Assembly: GCA_013001595.1 (NCBI GenBank)
Contig: JABDMH010000012.1
Coordinates: 1 to 64,000 of the forward strand
Source of the DNA: Saprospiraceae bacterium
GTDB lineage: Bacteria; Bacteroidota; Bacteroidia; Chitinophagales; Saprospiraceae
Direction: 5' to 3'
DNA: 64,000 nucleotides
Made by a program: the position numbers and the translations under genes. How positions within the stretch are numbered: position 1 is the stretch's first letter; every line of letters begins with the position of its first letter. Below the pieces are notes generated by a model, which was given only the letters and a program-made list of their open reading frames with translations, was not told the origin of the DNA and ran no database searches. This document shows, piece after piece, positions 18,426 through 26,240 of the stretch.

Positions 18426-19556
18426 ATGAAATTTGAGGTCTCAAAGGAGGATGATGGCTCAGCAGCCCGATTGGGGCATCTCACTACTGATCATGGTCAA
18501 CTTGAAACACCCATATTTATGCCTGTTGGCACACTGGGTAGTGTCAAGGGAGTGAATCAGGCGCAATTGGAAAGTCTAGTCGATGCCAAGATCATTTTGG
18601 GCAATACCTATCACCTTTATTTGCGACCGGGATTAGATGTAATTGGATCAGCGGGAGGATTACATAAATTCATTTCATGGGATCGACCATTGCTCACAGA
18701 TAGCGGTGGGTATCAAATTTACTCTTTGAGCGAGCGCCGGAAGCTTACAGACCACGGTGTAACATTTACTTCACACATCGATGGATCAAAGCACTTTTTC
18801 TCACCGGAATCTGTCATTGATATTCAGCGCACAATAGGAGCAGACATTATGATGGCGCTAGATGAATGCACACCGTACCCATGTGATCGCGACTATGCCA
18901 TCAAATCGCTAGACTTGACGCATCGCTGGCTAGAAAGGTGCATCAAGCACGATCAAAAGAAGGCGCCAAAGTATGGCTACAATCAGACCTTGGCACCCAT
19001 TGTACAGGGCAGTGTTTATCGAGACTTGCGCCTTCAATCATCGAGAGAAATTGCTGGCTATGGGTCTATGATCAATGCGATCGGTGGCCTGTCGGTGGGA
19101 GAGCCTAGTGAGCTCCTATATGAAATGACCGGTGAAGTTTGTGCGAATCTCCCGAAGAACGCAGCAAGGTATCTGATGGGGGTAGGTACGCCAATAGACT
19201 TGCTTGAGTGTATTGCACTAGGGGTTGATATGTTCGATTGTGTGCTTCCATCCCGGAATGCTCGCCATGGTTTACTCTACACAACCCAGGGAGTAGTCAA
19301 CATTAAAAATTTGAAGTGGGCACAATGCCACGAACCCATAGATGATGGCAGTACCTCTCCATTTTCTAGGAAGTATTCCAAGGCTTATTTACGACATCTG
19401 ATTAGGAGTAAGGAAATGTTGGGAGCTCAAGTAGCTACTTTACAAAATCTTTGCTTTTATCTTCGATTGATGGAAGATGCGCGAGAAAATATAAGATCGC
19501 GTCGTTTTAGTAGTTGGAAAGAAGAAATGACAGCTTTAGTGACCACCAGAATATGA
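18426..19556 (+). CDS. tgt: Queuine/preQ1 tRNA-guanine transglycosylase lacking zinc ligands
   Basis: Tgt exchanges guanine-34 for preQ1 in GUN-anticodon tRNAs. The 376-residue length is normal. The active-site residues are present: D92 in TDSGGYQ (general acid), IVQGS (192-196) in the base-binding loop, GGLSVGEPSE, and nucleophile D271 in DMFDCVLPSRNAR. The zinc site is not: the family pattern C-x-C-x2-C-x25-H is occupied by S309, S311, S314 and Q340 at exactly the same spacing, within GSTSPFSRKYSKAYLRHL and ATLQNL. This looks like a structural replacement, not decay, since the flanking sequence is well conserved. The stop overlaps the next gene as ATGA. Confidence 0.96.
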   Translation: MKFEVSKEDDGSAARLGHLTTDHGQLETPIFMPVGTLGSVKGVNQAQLESLVDAKIILGNTYHLYLRPGLDVIGSAGGLHKFISWDRPLLTDSGGYQIYSLSERRKLTDHGVTFTSHIDGSKHFFSPESVIDIQRTIGADIMMALDECTPYPCDRDYAIKSLDLTHRWLERCIKHDQKKAPKYGYNQTLAPIVQGSVYRDLRLQSSREIAGYGSMINAIGGLSVGEPSELLYEMTGEVCANLPKNAARYLMGVGTPIDLLECIALGVDMFDCVLPSRNARHGLLYTTQGVVNIKNLKWAQCHEPIDDGSTSPFSRKYSKAYLRHLIRSKEMLGAQVATLQNLCFYLRLMEDARENIRSRRFSSWKEEMTALVTTRI

Positions 19557-20650
19557 GGCAGCTAAAAATCCTTGATCGATACATTATTCTTCAGTTCCTG
19601 AAGACATTCTTTTTTACCGCATTACTTTTTTCATTGATTGCGGTGGTCATTGATTTTAGTGAACGCTTGGAAGCTTTTATCAAAAGCCAGGTCACGGTAC
19701 AAGAAGTAATTTTCAGCTATTACGTGCATTTCATTGCCTTTATCAATGGCATGCTCTGGCCACTCTTTGCACTTATTAGCGTCATCTTTTTTACTTCTAG
19801 GCTGGCTAAGAACTCTGAAATCATAAGCATTCTTAATGCAGGTGTTCCCTATCGAAGAATTCTTTGGCCCTACCTTGGCGGTGCAGCAATTGTTTTTGGG
19901 ATTCATATGATCTCTAATCACTACTTGATTCCACTTGGAAGTAAGATCCGCATTCCATTCGAAAATAAAAACGTGTGGCACAATACAGACCACTCAAAGA
20001 CCAGGCATATTCATATTATGCTTAATCCACAGACCAAACTGTACATCCGAAATTTCAGAAAGAATGATTCGACTGCCTTGGATATGCGCATCGAGCGATA
20101 TGATGATAATGTCGAGCTTGTCAGCTTTATTGAGGCAAAGCGTGCCATCTGGCAGGGAAAACCAGATCGGTGGAAGCTCAAGGACTATGTGATTCATTCT
20201 TTTGATGATATGCAGGAGGAGCTAGATGTAAACATGGGCAAAGAGCTCGATACCACAGTAAATATTACCCCTGCAGACCTCCGGTTAGTTAAGAACCAGC
20301 AGCAGGTTTTTACAACTCCAGAGCTCAAGCAGTACTTGGCACAACAGCGCAGCAGAGGCATTGGTGGCACGCGAATATTTGAGACGGAGTTGTATCGCCG
20401 CACATCCGAGCCAGTATCCATATTTATCCTTACCATCATTGGAATGGCTGTGGCTGGTCGAAAAACAAGGGGTGGATTGGGTATTCATCTGGCCATAGGC
20501 ATATCTCTGGGTGCACTATTTATCGTTTTGTCACGTTTTACTATGACATTCACCAATTCTGAAAGCTTAGGACCCATAGTTGGTGTCTGGCTTCCAAATA
20601 TTATCTTTTCATTGGTTGCACTTTACCTGGTACGTACAGCACAGCAGTAG
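19553..20650 (+). CDS. LptF/LptG family LPS-export permease
   Basis: The start at 19553 overlaps the tgt stop as ATGA; the in-frame ATG at 19514 lies within tgt and is less likely. The 365-residue product has the YjgP/YjgQ layout: two N-terminal membrane helices (LDRYIILQFLKTFFFTALLFS opening), a helix pair around residues 60-115, a periplasmic beta-jellyroll region (about 125-265), and three C-terminal helices (FILTIIGMAVAG, GGLGIHLAIGISLGALFIVL and a final one). These permeases, with the ATPase LptB, extract LPS from the inner membrane. Bacteroidota often have tgt next to such a gene. Which of LptF or LptG it is cannot be told by eye. Confidence 0.92.
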   Translation: MRQLKILDRYIILQFLKTFFFTALLFSLIAVVIDFSERLEAFIKSQVTVQEVIFSYYVHFIAFINGMLWPLFALISVIFFTSRLAKNSEIISILNAGVPYRRILWPYLGGAAIVFGIHMISNHYLIPLGSKIRIPFENKNVWHNTDHSKTRHIHIMLNPQTKLYIRNFRKNDSTALDMRIERYDDNVELVSFIEAKRAIWQGKPDRWKLKDYVIHSFDDMQEELDVNMGKELDTTVNITPADLRLVKNQQQVFTTPELKQYLAQQRSRGIGGTRIFETELYRRTSEPVSIFILTIIGMAVAGRKTRGGLGIHLAIGISLGALFIVLSRFTMTFTNSESLGPIVGVWLPNIIFSLVALYLVRTAQQ

Positions 20651-20676
20651 TTTTCAAATTTTATTGAAAATAGTTG

Positions 20677-20697
20677 AATCAACAATAGTTGTTGATT
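20677..20697. repeat. Perfect 9-bp inverted repeat upstream of the first ECF sigma gene
   Basis: AATCAACAA and TTGTTGATT are exact reverse complements separated by three bases. The repeat lies 27 bases after the lptF/G stop and about 78 bases before the sigma promoter. No U-tract follows, so it is more likely an operator or RNA hairpin than an intrinsic terminator. Confidence 0.5.
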
Positions 20698-20774
20698 ATC
20701 AAGTACTTAGCTCAAATCACGTGTTAATTAAGTCTTAATTTGTCGTTAATAATACATTCTTGTTAATCCAAGAA

Positions 20775-20803
20775 TTGACTTTCGTTAGACAAATATGTAT
20801 CTT
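20775..20803 (+). promoter_or_regulatory. Promoter of first tandem ECF sigma gene
   Basis: TTG at 20775-20777 and TATCTT at 20798-20803 are separated by 20 bases. This resembles the Bacteroidota -33/-7 architecture. The same 29-base block, with four mismatches, precedes the second sigma gene at 21478-21506. The ATG is 24 bases downstream. Confidence 0.6.
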
Positions 20804-20826
20804 AGGGTAACAATAACGGAAAATCT

Positions 20827-21351
20827 ATGTCAACTATAGAATTTAAAGATCATCTCAATCAGCTATCCACCGTGCTGAATACATTTGCCTACAATCTGAC
20901 GAAGAACTCTGAAGATGCGAAGGATTTGTTCCAGGAAACGGCACTGAGGGCTATTAAGAATAAAGATAAATTTAGACCAGGTACCAACCTTAAGGCATGG
21001 TTGTTTACCATAATGAAGAACATCTTTATCAACAATTATCGTAAAAAATCGAAATCAAAGGTGGTAAATGATAGTACTGAAAATCTTTACTACCTCAATT
21101 CCACAGCCGCTGACATCGAAAACAAGGCCGATTCTAATATCATGATGAAAGAGCTTCTGGCGATGGTGGATGAACTCGAGGATACACTACGAGCTCCGTT
21201 CTTGATGCATTACCAGGGATATAAGTATCAGGAGATAGCAGATCAGCTTGGTTTGCCATTGGGCACGGTGAAAAGCAGGATCTTTTTTGCACGAAAATCC
21301 TTGAAGGAGCAAATCCAAAGTAAGTATGACTTAGCATTTGTTCGCGGATAA
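20827..21351 (+). CDS. ECF sigma factor, first of a tandem pair
   Basis: The 174-residue sigma-70 family protein has region 2 (FAYNLTKNSEDAKDLFQETA with LKAWLFTIMKNIFINNYRKK) and region 4 (YQGYKYQEIADQLGLPLGTV, KSRIFFARKSLKEQI). It has no C-terminal extension. Of the first 74 residues, 59 are identical to the neighbour at 21532. No anti-sigma gene is adjacent, unlike the FecI-type gene at 30464, so control may be transcriptional or by a distant factor. The closely matching promoters of both genes could mean both read the same signal or regulate each other; that is inference. Confidence 0.93.
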   Translation: MSTIEFKDHLNQLSTVLNTFAYNLTKNSEDAKDLFQETALRAIKNKDKFRPGTNLKAWLFTIMKNIFINNYRKKSKSKVVNDSTENLYYLNSTAADIENKADSNIMMKELLAMVDELEDTLRAPFLMHYQGYKYQEIADQLGLPLGTVKSRIFFARKSLKEQIQSKYDLAFVRG

Positions 21352-21374
21352 ATTTCAAAATATTTTGAAAATTT

Positions 21375-21412
21375 AAAAAAGCCTCATAATCATCTGATTG
21401 TGAGGCTTTTTT
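21375..21412 (+). terminator. Intrinsic terminator after first ECF sigma gene
   Basis: The arms GCCTCATAAT (21381-21390) and ATTGTGAGGC (21397-21406) form a 10-bp stem with one G-U pair and a 6-base loop. An A-tract precedes it and a T-tract follows. It separates the two sigma genes into independent units. Confidence 0.85.
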
Positions 21413-21477
21413 GTTTTGTAGCAACAAATTTTGACAGCGATTTTTGGCAAAAACATTCATTTTTGTTTAACTATTAC

Positions 21478-21506
21478 TTGCCTTTCATTAAACAAAAATG
21501 TATCTT
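21478..21506 (+). promoter_or_regulatory. Promoter of second tandem ECF sigma gene
   Basis: TTG (21478-21480), a 20-base spacer and TATCTT (21501-21506) match the block at 20775-20803, with only four differences in 29 bases. The ATG is 26 bases downstream. The shared spacer core contains CTTTC, TTA and ACAAA, so conservation extends beyond the -33 and -7 elements. Confidence 0.6.
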
Positions 21507-21531
21507 GCAGCAAGATTAAAACCAAACAACT

Positions 21532-22068
21532 ATGTCAACGATAGATTTTCAAAACAAAGTTAACGCCCTAGCTCCCATGTTAAACAGCTTTGCTTATAAC
21601 CTTACCAAGAATGCTGAAGATGCTAAGGATCTGTTTCAGGAAACTGCATTTCGGGCATTCAACAATAAGGACAAATATCGACCCGGTACAAACCTCAAAG
21701 CTTGGTTGTTTACCATCATGAAAAACATCTTCATTAACAACTATCGTAAAAAGATGAAGGCTAATACCATCCAAGATAATACTGAGAATCTGTATTATCT
21801 GAATTCAGGTGCTGTTTCAATTACAAATTCTGCAGAATCTGAGATCATGCTCAAAGAGCTGCATGTAATGGTAGAACGTCTCGATGATACATTGAAAGTG
21901 CCATTTATGATGCACTACGAAGGCTACAAATATCAGGAGATTGCCGAAGATTTAGACCTGCCTCTAGGTACGGTTAAGAGTCGCATCTTTTTTGCTCGAA
22001 AGGAGCTCAAGGCTATGATTCATGCTCGATATAGTCAGCTATTTAAGTATAGAGATAAGGCAGTTTAG
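21532..22068 (+). CDS. ECF sigma factor, second of a tandem pair
   Basis: The 178-residue paralogue of the preceding gene has the same region 2 and region 4. Region 4 reads YEGYKYQEIAEDLDLPLGTV with KSRIFFARKELKAMI. The two proteins diverge most in the linker (residues about 75-105) and at the C terminus, where promoter or regulator specificity could differ. Promoter, coding region and gap have been duplicated as a unit. The gene is followed by its own terminator. No anti-sigma factor is adjacent. Confidence 0.93.
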   Translation: MSTIDFQNKVNALAPMLNSFAYNLTKNAEDAKDLFQETAFRAFNNKDKYRPGTNLKAWLFTIMKNIFINNYRKKMKANTIQDNTENLYYLNSGAVSITNSAESEIMLKELHVMVERLDDTLKVPFMMHYEGYKYQEIAEDLDLPLGTVKSRIFFARKELKAMIHARYSQLFKYRDKAV

Positions 22069-22093
22069 TTAATCTCAAGGCAAGTATCAATCA

Positions 22094-22129
22094 GGTCAGC
22101 GATTAATAAAACGTTGGCCTTTTTTTTTT
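22094..22129 (+). terminator. Intrinsic terminator after second ECF sigma gene
   Basis: GGTCAGCG (22094-22101) pairs with CGTTGGCC (22112-22119), including two G-U pairs, across a 10-base AT-rich loop. A run of ten T follows immediately. Confidence 0.75.
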
Positions 22130-22206
22130 GGTTTAAATATCCCACTCTACCGGGAGTGCTCCTGATCAGGAGTTTGTAAAGGATGGCACATTGGAAAACC
22201 AAAAAA

Positions 22207-22233
22207 GCGCCTATCAAATTTTATGATAGGCGC
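22207..22233 (-). terminator. Intrinsic terminator of the htrA-like gene
   Basis: GCGCCTATCA and TGATAGGCGC form a perfect 10-bp stem with a 7-base AT loop. Read on the minus strand the hairpin is followed by a run of T (plus-strand A-tract 22201-22206), so it ends the minus-strand protease gene that stops at 22306. Confidence 0.85.
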
Positions 22234-22305
22234 CTCAAAACAAAACGAAAAACCAACTTAAAACTACTGCAGTAACATCAGCTATGCAGCGAATGTTATG
22301 CTAAA

Positions 22306-23445
22306 TCAGTCCTTTAACTTTACTAAAATATCTTTTCGCTTTCCATTCCTGCGGACCACCAATAATATCTCATCTCCAATCCGGTGCTTGTTCATTAGCT
22401 CAACCAATGTATTAACGTCATAAATCCTCTCTTTGTCAATACTGATAATGACATCTTGAGGAACAATGCCAGCATATTGTGCAACACTTCCATCCTCCAC
22501 CTTGGTCACAACAACACCATCCTCCACTTTCAAATCAATTTCTGCATACGTTTCATAATCTTCGATGGTCGCTACATTTACACCAAGGGTCACCCTGGGT
22601 CCCCCAAATTCTATGATGTTTTCCACAACAGGTTGGACAATTTCTGCAGGTATGGCAAAAGAATACCCCGCATAATAACCTGTAGCTGTGGCTATGGCAG
22701 TATTAATGCCAATGAGTTGTCCATCCTTTGCCACCAAAGCACCTCCACTATTGCCGGGATTTACAACTGCATCGGTTTGGATAAAGTCTTCGATGGCATC
22801 CATCCGCTTCAAAATCTTATGTCTACCCTTAGCACTTACAATGCCTGCGGTAACTGTTGATGTGAGATCAAAGGGATTGCCTACGGCCAAAACCCATTCA
22901 CCCACTGCTACTTCTTCAGAATTACCGAATCTCAAGAACGGTAAACCCTCAGCCTCAATCTTTAGTACAGCTAAATCTGTGCGTGGATCACTGCCTATTA
23001 GCACTGCCTTGTACTTTCGATCATCGTACAAGGTCACTTCAAACTGATCGGCAAACTCAATGACATGATTGTTTGTAACAATGTGCCCGTTGTCAGAAAT
23101 GATGACACCAGAACCTTTGCCCTCACGTGGAGCATGACCGCCAAACAAGTCATCGCCGAAGAAAAAACTAAAGGGATCTCTCCGAGAAAAACTACCACGA
23201 CTCTTTTGTTGGACATTGCCAGTGCTTTCAGATGCGCTGATATGCACAACCGCTGGCCTCGCCAATTCCGAGGCAACAATGAAATCATCTGGAACATTTG
23301 CAAAAGTAGCTTCTTGTAGATCCGAAGTCAGGTGGGTGACTTCCCCCGCTCTAGCTTTGTCGACTTTCTGGATGTACAGTAAGCCAGCTAGTACAATAAG
23401 ACCGCCAGCCATACCAGAAATGATCGGGGAAAATAGTTTTTTCAT
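22306..23445 (-). CDS. HtrA/DegS-type trypsin-like serine protease with one PDZ domain
   Basis: This 379-residue periplasmic quality-control or stress protease has a single N-terminal hydrophobic segment (about 5-25), either a signal anchor or a signal peptide. The chymotrypsin-like domain has the complete triad: H127 in NNHVIEF, D157 in RTDLAVLKI and S233 in NPGNSGGALV. One PDZ domain spans about 290-375 (GVVVTKVEDGSVAQYAGIVP). One PDZ instead of two makes it closer to DegS than to DegP in layout, though Bacteroidota HtrA proteins vary. It is transcribed alone, with a strong terminator behind it. Confidence 0.94.
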   Translation of the reverse strand: MKKLFSPIISGMAGGLIVLAGLLYIQKVDKARAGEVTHLTSDLQEATFANVPDDFIVASELARPAVVHISASESTGNVQQKSRGSFSRRDPFSFFFGDDLFGGHAPREGKGSGVIISDNGHIVTNNHVIEFADQFEVTLYDDRKYKAVLIGSDPRTDLAVLKIEAEGLPFLRFGNSEEVAVGEWVLAVGNPFDLTSTVTAGIVSAKGRHKILKRMDAIEDFIQTDAVVNPGNSGGALVAKDGQLIGINTAIATATGYYAGYSFAIPAEIVQPVVENIIEFGGPRVTLGVNVATIEDYETYAEIDLKVEDGVVVTKVEDGSVAQYAGIVPQDVIISIDKERIYDVNTLVELMNKHRIGDEILLVVRRNGKRKDILVKLKD

Positions 23446-23888
23446 GTCAGTCTTTGTTTTGTTAGCGCTTATTGGGTATCTAGCACTGAGTTATACAGTA
23501 ACGATCTGCTGAATAAGCAGTTACACTCAATTTTCAATTTAACAATTTATTAACTGAGCAACAAGAGAAAAGAATTCTAGGAGCATAAGCGATGCAGACC
23601 ATCGCAAAATTGAAGTTGATTCTGAATCGGAAAAAGTACTTCTGACTTGGTGAGGCGAAGGGAAAAACTCGCCACAGATAAATACTGCCACAGGTGGTGG
23701 TCAGCTCAATCAACCGACACACTGCAGGTGATATCATGCGGATATCGATATTCCTTTATTAACAAGTATCCGTAAAATGTAATCTCGTATAGATGAAATA
23801 AATTCAAGGCAAGTTGAGTATTTTCAATAGCCTATAAAGATTATAAAGAGATCTGATTGCATCTGAACTATGCCGGAAAAGTATTTGC
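23446..23888. other. 443-bp intergenic region between divergent genes
   Basis: This is the shared upstream region of the minus-strand htrA-like gene and the plus-strand phosphoesterase gene. No convincing ORF, RNA gene or exact TAnnTTTG element was found on either strand. Confidence 0.5.
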
Positions 23889-24644
23889 ATGATGAAGATT
23901 TGTTTTCTCACGGACTTACATACAGGGAACCCTGATGATAAGCCGTTTGATATTGACCTGAGACAGAATTTCCTGGATGTCATTAAGGCCATAGCGGCCT
24001 ATAATCTAGATTTACTCATTATCGGAGGTGATCTGTGCCTGCTTGGTCACGAAGATGGCATTTGCCAATGGCAGAAGATACATCTTGATGCCCTGGGGAT
24101 ACCTTATCTAATCACAGCGGGCAACCACGACGATCCTGTACAGTTGCAGCGTGTATTTGATGAGTTACCGACCCCGATTTCAGGCGAGCTTTACTATCAG
24201 AAAAATTTTCAATCAAGACCATTCTTTTTTTTGGATACCTCTCAGGGCAAGATGTCTAAGAACCAGAAGCAATGGCTTAGAGATCATCTGGTTACTGTGA
24301 CCTCAGACCCTATTATTGTCATGCATCATCCGCCAATGCTCATGGGTGTGCCACACATGGATCAGAATCATGCTTTGCAAGATAGAGATGAGGTACTGCG
24401 TATCTTACTTGATTGCTCGCGACATATTGATGTCCTATGTGGCCATTATCATGTGGAGAAAATGATTAGAATGCAGCATGTGACCGTACATGTAACGCCA
24501 TCTTGTTATCTTCAAATCGATGCTTCCCAAGTGGATTTTGCAGTAGATCATAAAAACATGGCTTTTCGGCTAATTACCCTAGTACCTGATGAGCAAAGAT
24601 TTGCGTCAGAAGTCAGATATGTTCCAGGAAATGAGATCAGGTAG
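23889..24644 (+). CDS. Calcineurin-like metallophosphoesterase (CpdA-like)
   Basis: The 251-residue cytoplasmic phosphoesterase has all dimetal motifs in order: TDLHTG (D9, H11), IIGGDLC, AGNHDD, VMHHPPM and GHYH. It resembles the 3',5'-cyclic nucleotide phosphodiesterase/Icc group by spacing and by the small size. The substrate cannot be assigned; cAMP, other cyclic nucleotides or phosphodiesters are possible. Two ATG codons are adjacent (23889 and 23892); either may be used. It converges with a minus-strand gene 16 bases downstream. Confidence 0.88.
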   Translation: MMKICFLTDLHTGNPDDKPFDIDLRQNFLDVIKAIAAYNLDLLIIGGDLCLLGHEDGICQWQKIHLDALGIPYLITAGNHDDPVQLQRVFDELPTPISGELYYQKNFQSRPFFFLDTSQGKMSKNQKQWLRDHLVTVTSDPIIVMHHPPMLMGVPHMDQNHALQDRDEVLRILLDCSRHIDVLCGHYHVEKMIRMQHVTVHVTPSCYLQIDASQVDFAVDHKNMAFRLITLVPDEQRFASEVRYVPGNEIR

Positions 24645-24659
24645 TCGGATATAGCTATG

Positions 24660-25226
24660 TTAGTCACTGACCGCTGCTCCTGAAAAGGAAAGTGAATACA
24701 TACGGCGGTCTTCTTCTCCCTTATGTTCATTGAATAAAAGGAGAATGCTGGCCACACCGCAGTCGGCTTTATAAATACTTAGCAACCTGCCAAAGTGCTT
24801 ATCGGTCAACGATCTCTTGGGTATGAAATCAGCATAGGCAGCCCAATCTGCATGGAAAAGTGAATTTGCTAGATTCGGATGATAAACATGCACCTTGATA
24901 TCGAAGTGCTCATCATTGAGTGCTAAAGTACTGGTCCTGCTAAGGAAAGTTAAATGCATGGGAGTCATTTTACCTGCTTTGGGTTCTACGATATATCGCA
25001 TGTCCAATTGATAGTCTTCCGAAGCCAGCACCAAATCGTACTTAAGGAAATCGTCTTTTCTTAGCATTTGAATGCGATACATTCCTTCCACAGGTTCAAC
25101 AAATTGTAGCTGTGTGCGCTTCAGTTTTTTAGTAAATTGGTGTGTATAGTGAATTTGGGCGTGTGACCAGGTGTACATGACCAAGTTCAAGCTCAATATT
25201 AGAAGAGCGTCTCTAAGTGTAATCAT
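24660..25226 (-). CDS. Hypothetical secreted protein
   Basis: No family is recognised. The 188-residue product starts with a hydrophobic signal-like segment (LLILSLNLVMYTWSHAQ, cleavage probable at about residue 24). The mature part is beta-rich, with alternating strands such as YRIQMLRKDDFLKYDLVLAS and MTPMHLTFLSRTSTLAL. A single late Cys is present. It is expected in the periplasm or at the outer membrane, but it has no lipobox and no type IX tail. It is isolated between convergent and divergent neighbours. Confidence 0.7.
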   Translation of the reverse strand: MITLRDALLILSLNLVMYTWSHAQIHYTHQFTKKLKRTQLQFVEPVEGMYRIQMLRKDDFLKYDLVLASEDYQLDMRYIVEPKAGKMTPMHLTFLSRTSTLALNDEHFDIKVHVYHPNLANSLFHADWAAYADFIPKRSLTDKHFGRLLSIYKADCGVASILLLFNEHKGEEDRRMYSLSFSGAAVSD

Positions 25227-25258
25227 TTTCCTATGTAACTAAGCTGTAGACGACAAAC

Positions 25259-25972
25259 ATGTGTGGAAGATCTTCATTGACAAAAACTGAAAAGGAACTG
25301 GAGGCTAGGTTTAAGGCTTCATTCTATTCTGAAGACTTAGAAAAGTACAACCCATTACCCAACTATAATGTAGCACCTACTCATGTGATGCCCGTGATCA
25401 AAAATAAAGATAAAGATCATTTTGCTCCCTTGCGTTGGGGCTTGATTCCCTTTTGGGCGAAAGATCATAAGATAGGTTACAAGATGATCAATGCTCGGAT
25501 AGAAACTCTTCATGAGAAAGCAGCTTTCAAGCAAGCGTTGCAAAAGCGTAGGTGCATCATTCCCATGGATGGATACTACGAGTGGAAGAAAATGGGAAAA
25601 GGTAAGGTTCCACATCGGATTGTGCTCAAGGATAGAGAGATTTTTGCCGTGGCAGGATTGTGGGAGAAATGGAAATCTCCAATGGGTGAAGCAGTTGAAT
25701 CCTTTACGGTCATTACTCAAGACGCGAGTGCATCTATTGTCCATATTCATGACCGCATGCCCGCCATTCTTACTTGTGATGCAGAGTCGGTTTGGATAGA
25801 TGAAGGTATATCGACGCAAGATGCACTATCTATAATTCATCCTTATGCTGATGAACAAATCAGAGCCTATCCGGTCTCCAAACGAGTAGGAAAAGTTAGC
25901 GAAAATGACGCAGAACTGATCGAAGAAGTTGTTGATGGAGCTCTTCCAGGAGCTCAGACGGCATTGTTTTAA
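25259..25972 (+). CDS. SRAP domain protein (YedK/HMCES), abasic-site DNA-protein crosslinker
   Basis: SRAP proteins protect abasic sites in single-stranded DNA by forming a covalent thiazolidine link through the N-terminal Cys. The 237-residue product starts MCGRSSLT, placing catalytic Cys2 at the mature N terminus after Met removal. The remaining active-site elements are NYNVAPTHVMPV, MDGYYEWKK with the catalytic Glu, and HDRMPAIL with the catalytic His. The length is normal. No SOS operator or recombination gene is adjacent. Confidence 0.95.
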   Translation: MCGRSSLTKTEKELEARFKASFYSEDLEKYNPLPNYNVAPTHVMPVIKNKDKDHFAPLRWGLIPFWAKDHKIGYKMINARIETLHEKAAFKQALQKRRCIIPMDGYYEWKKMGKGKVPHRIVLKDREIFAVAGLWEKWKSPMGEAVESFTVITQDASASIVHIHDRMPAILTCDAESVWIDEGISTQDALSIIHPYADEQIRAYPVSKRVGKVSENDAELIEEVVDGALPGAQTALF

Positions 25973-26240
25973 TCTCTAGATGCCACTCCATTTGAAACTG
26001 GAATGTAATCGATGGTAAGATTACAGTTTTCCTGTTTTCTTCCTTTATTATGTTGCAACTGACTCCATAGAAGTTCTTCCAGTTGTATCTTCTTTGCTTT
26101 GCCAGCTTTCCATCCTCTTACACTCTCAATAAAGAATCTAAGTCTTAGGTGAAAGGCTAGGTTTAGTTTCCAGACAAGGGTATAAGTATACGTTGAGCAT
26201 ATATTTTCGATTATATTAGAGCTTCTGCAAAACCAGCCAC

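Noticed and set aside
23534..23737. 67-codon minus-strand frame between htrA and the phosphoesterase gene
   Set aside because: Cys- and Phe-rich nonsense-like sequence with no conserved pattern and no start context.
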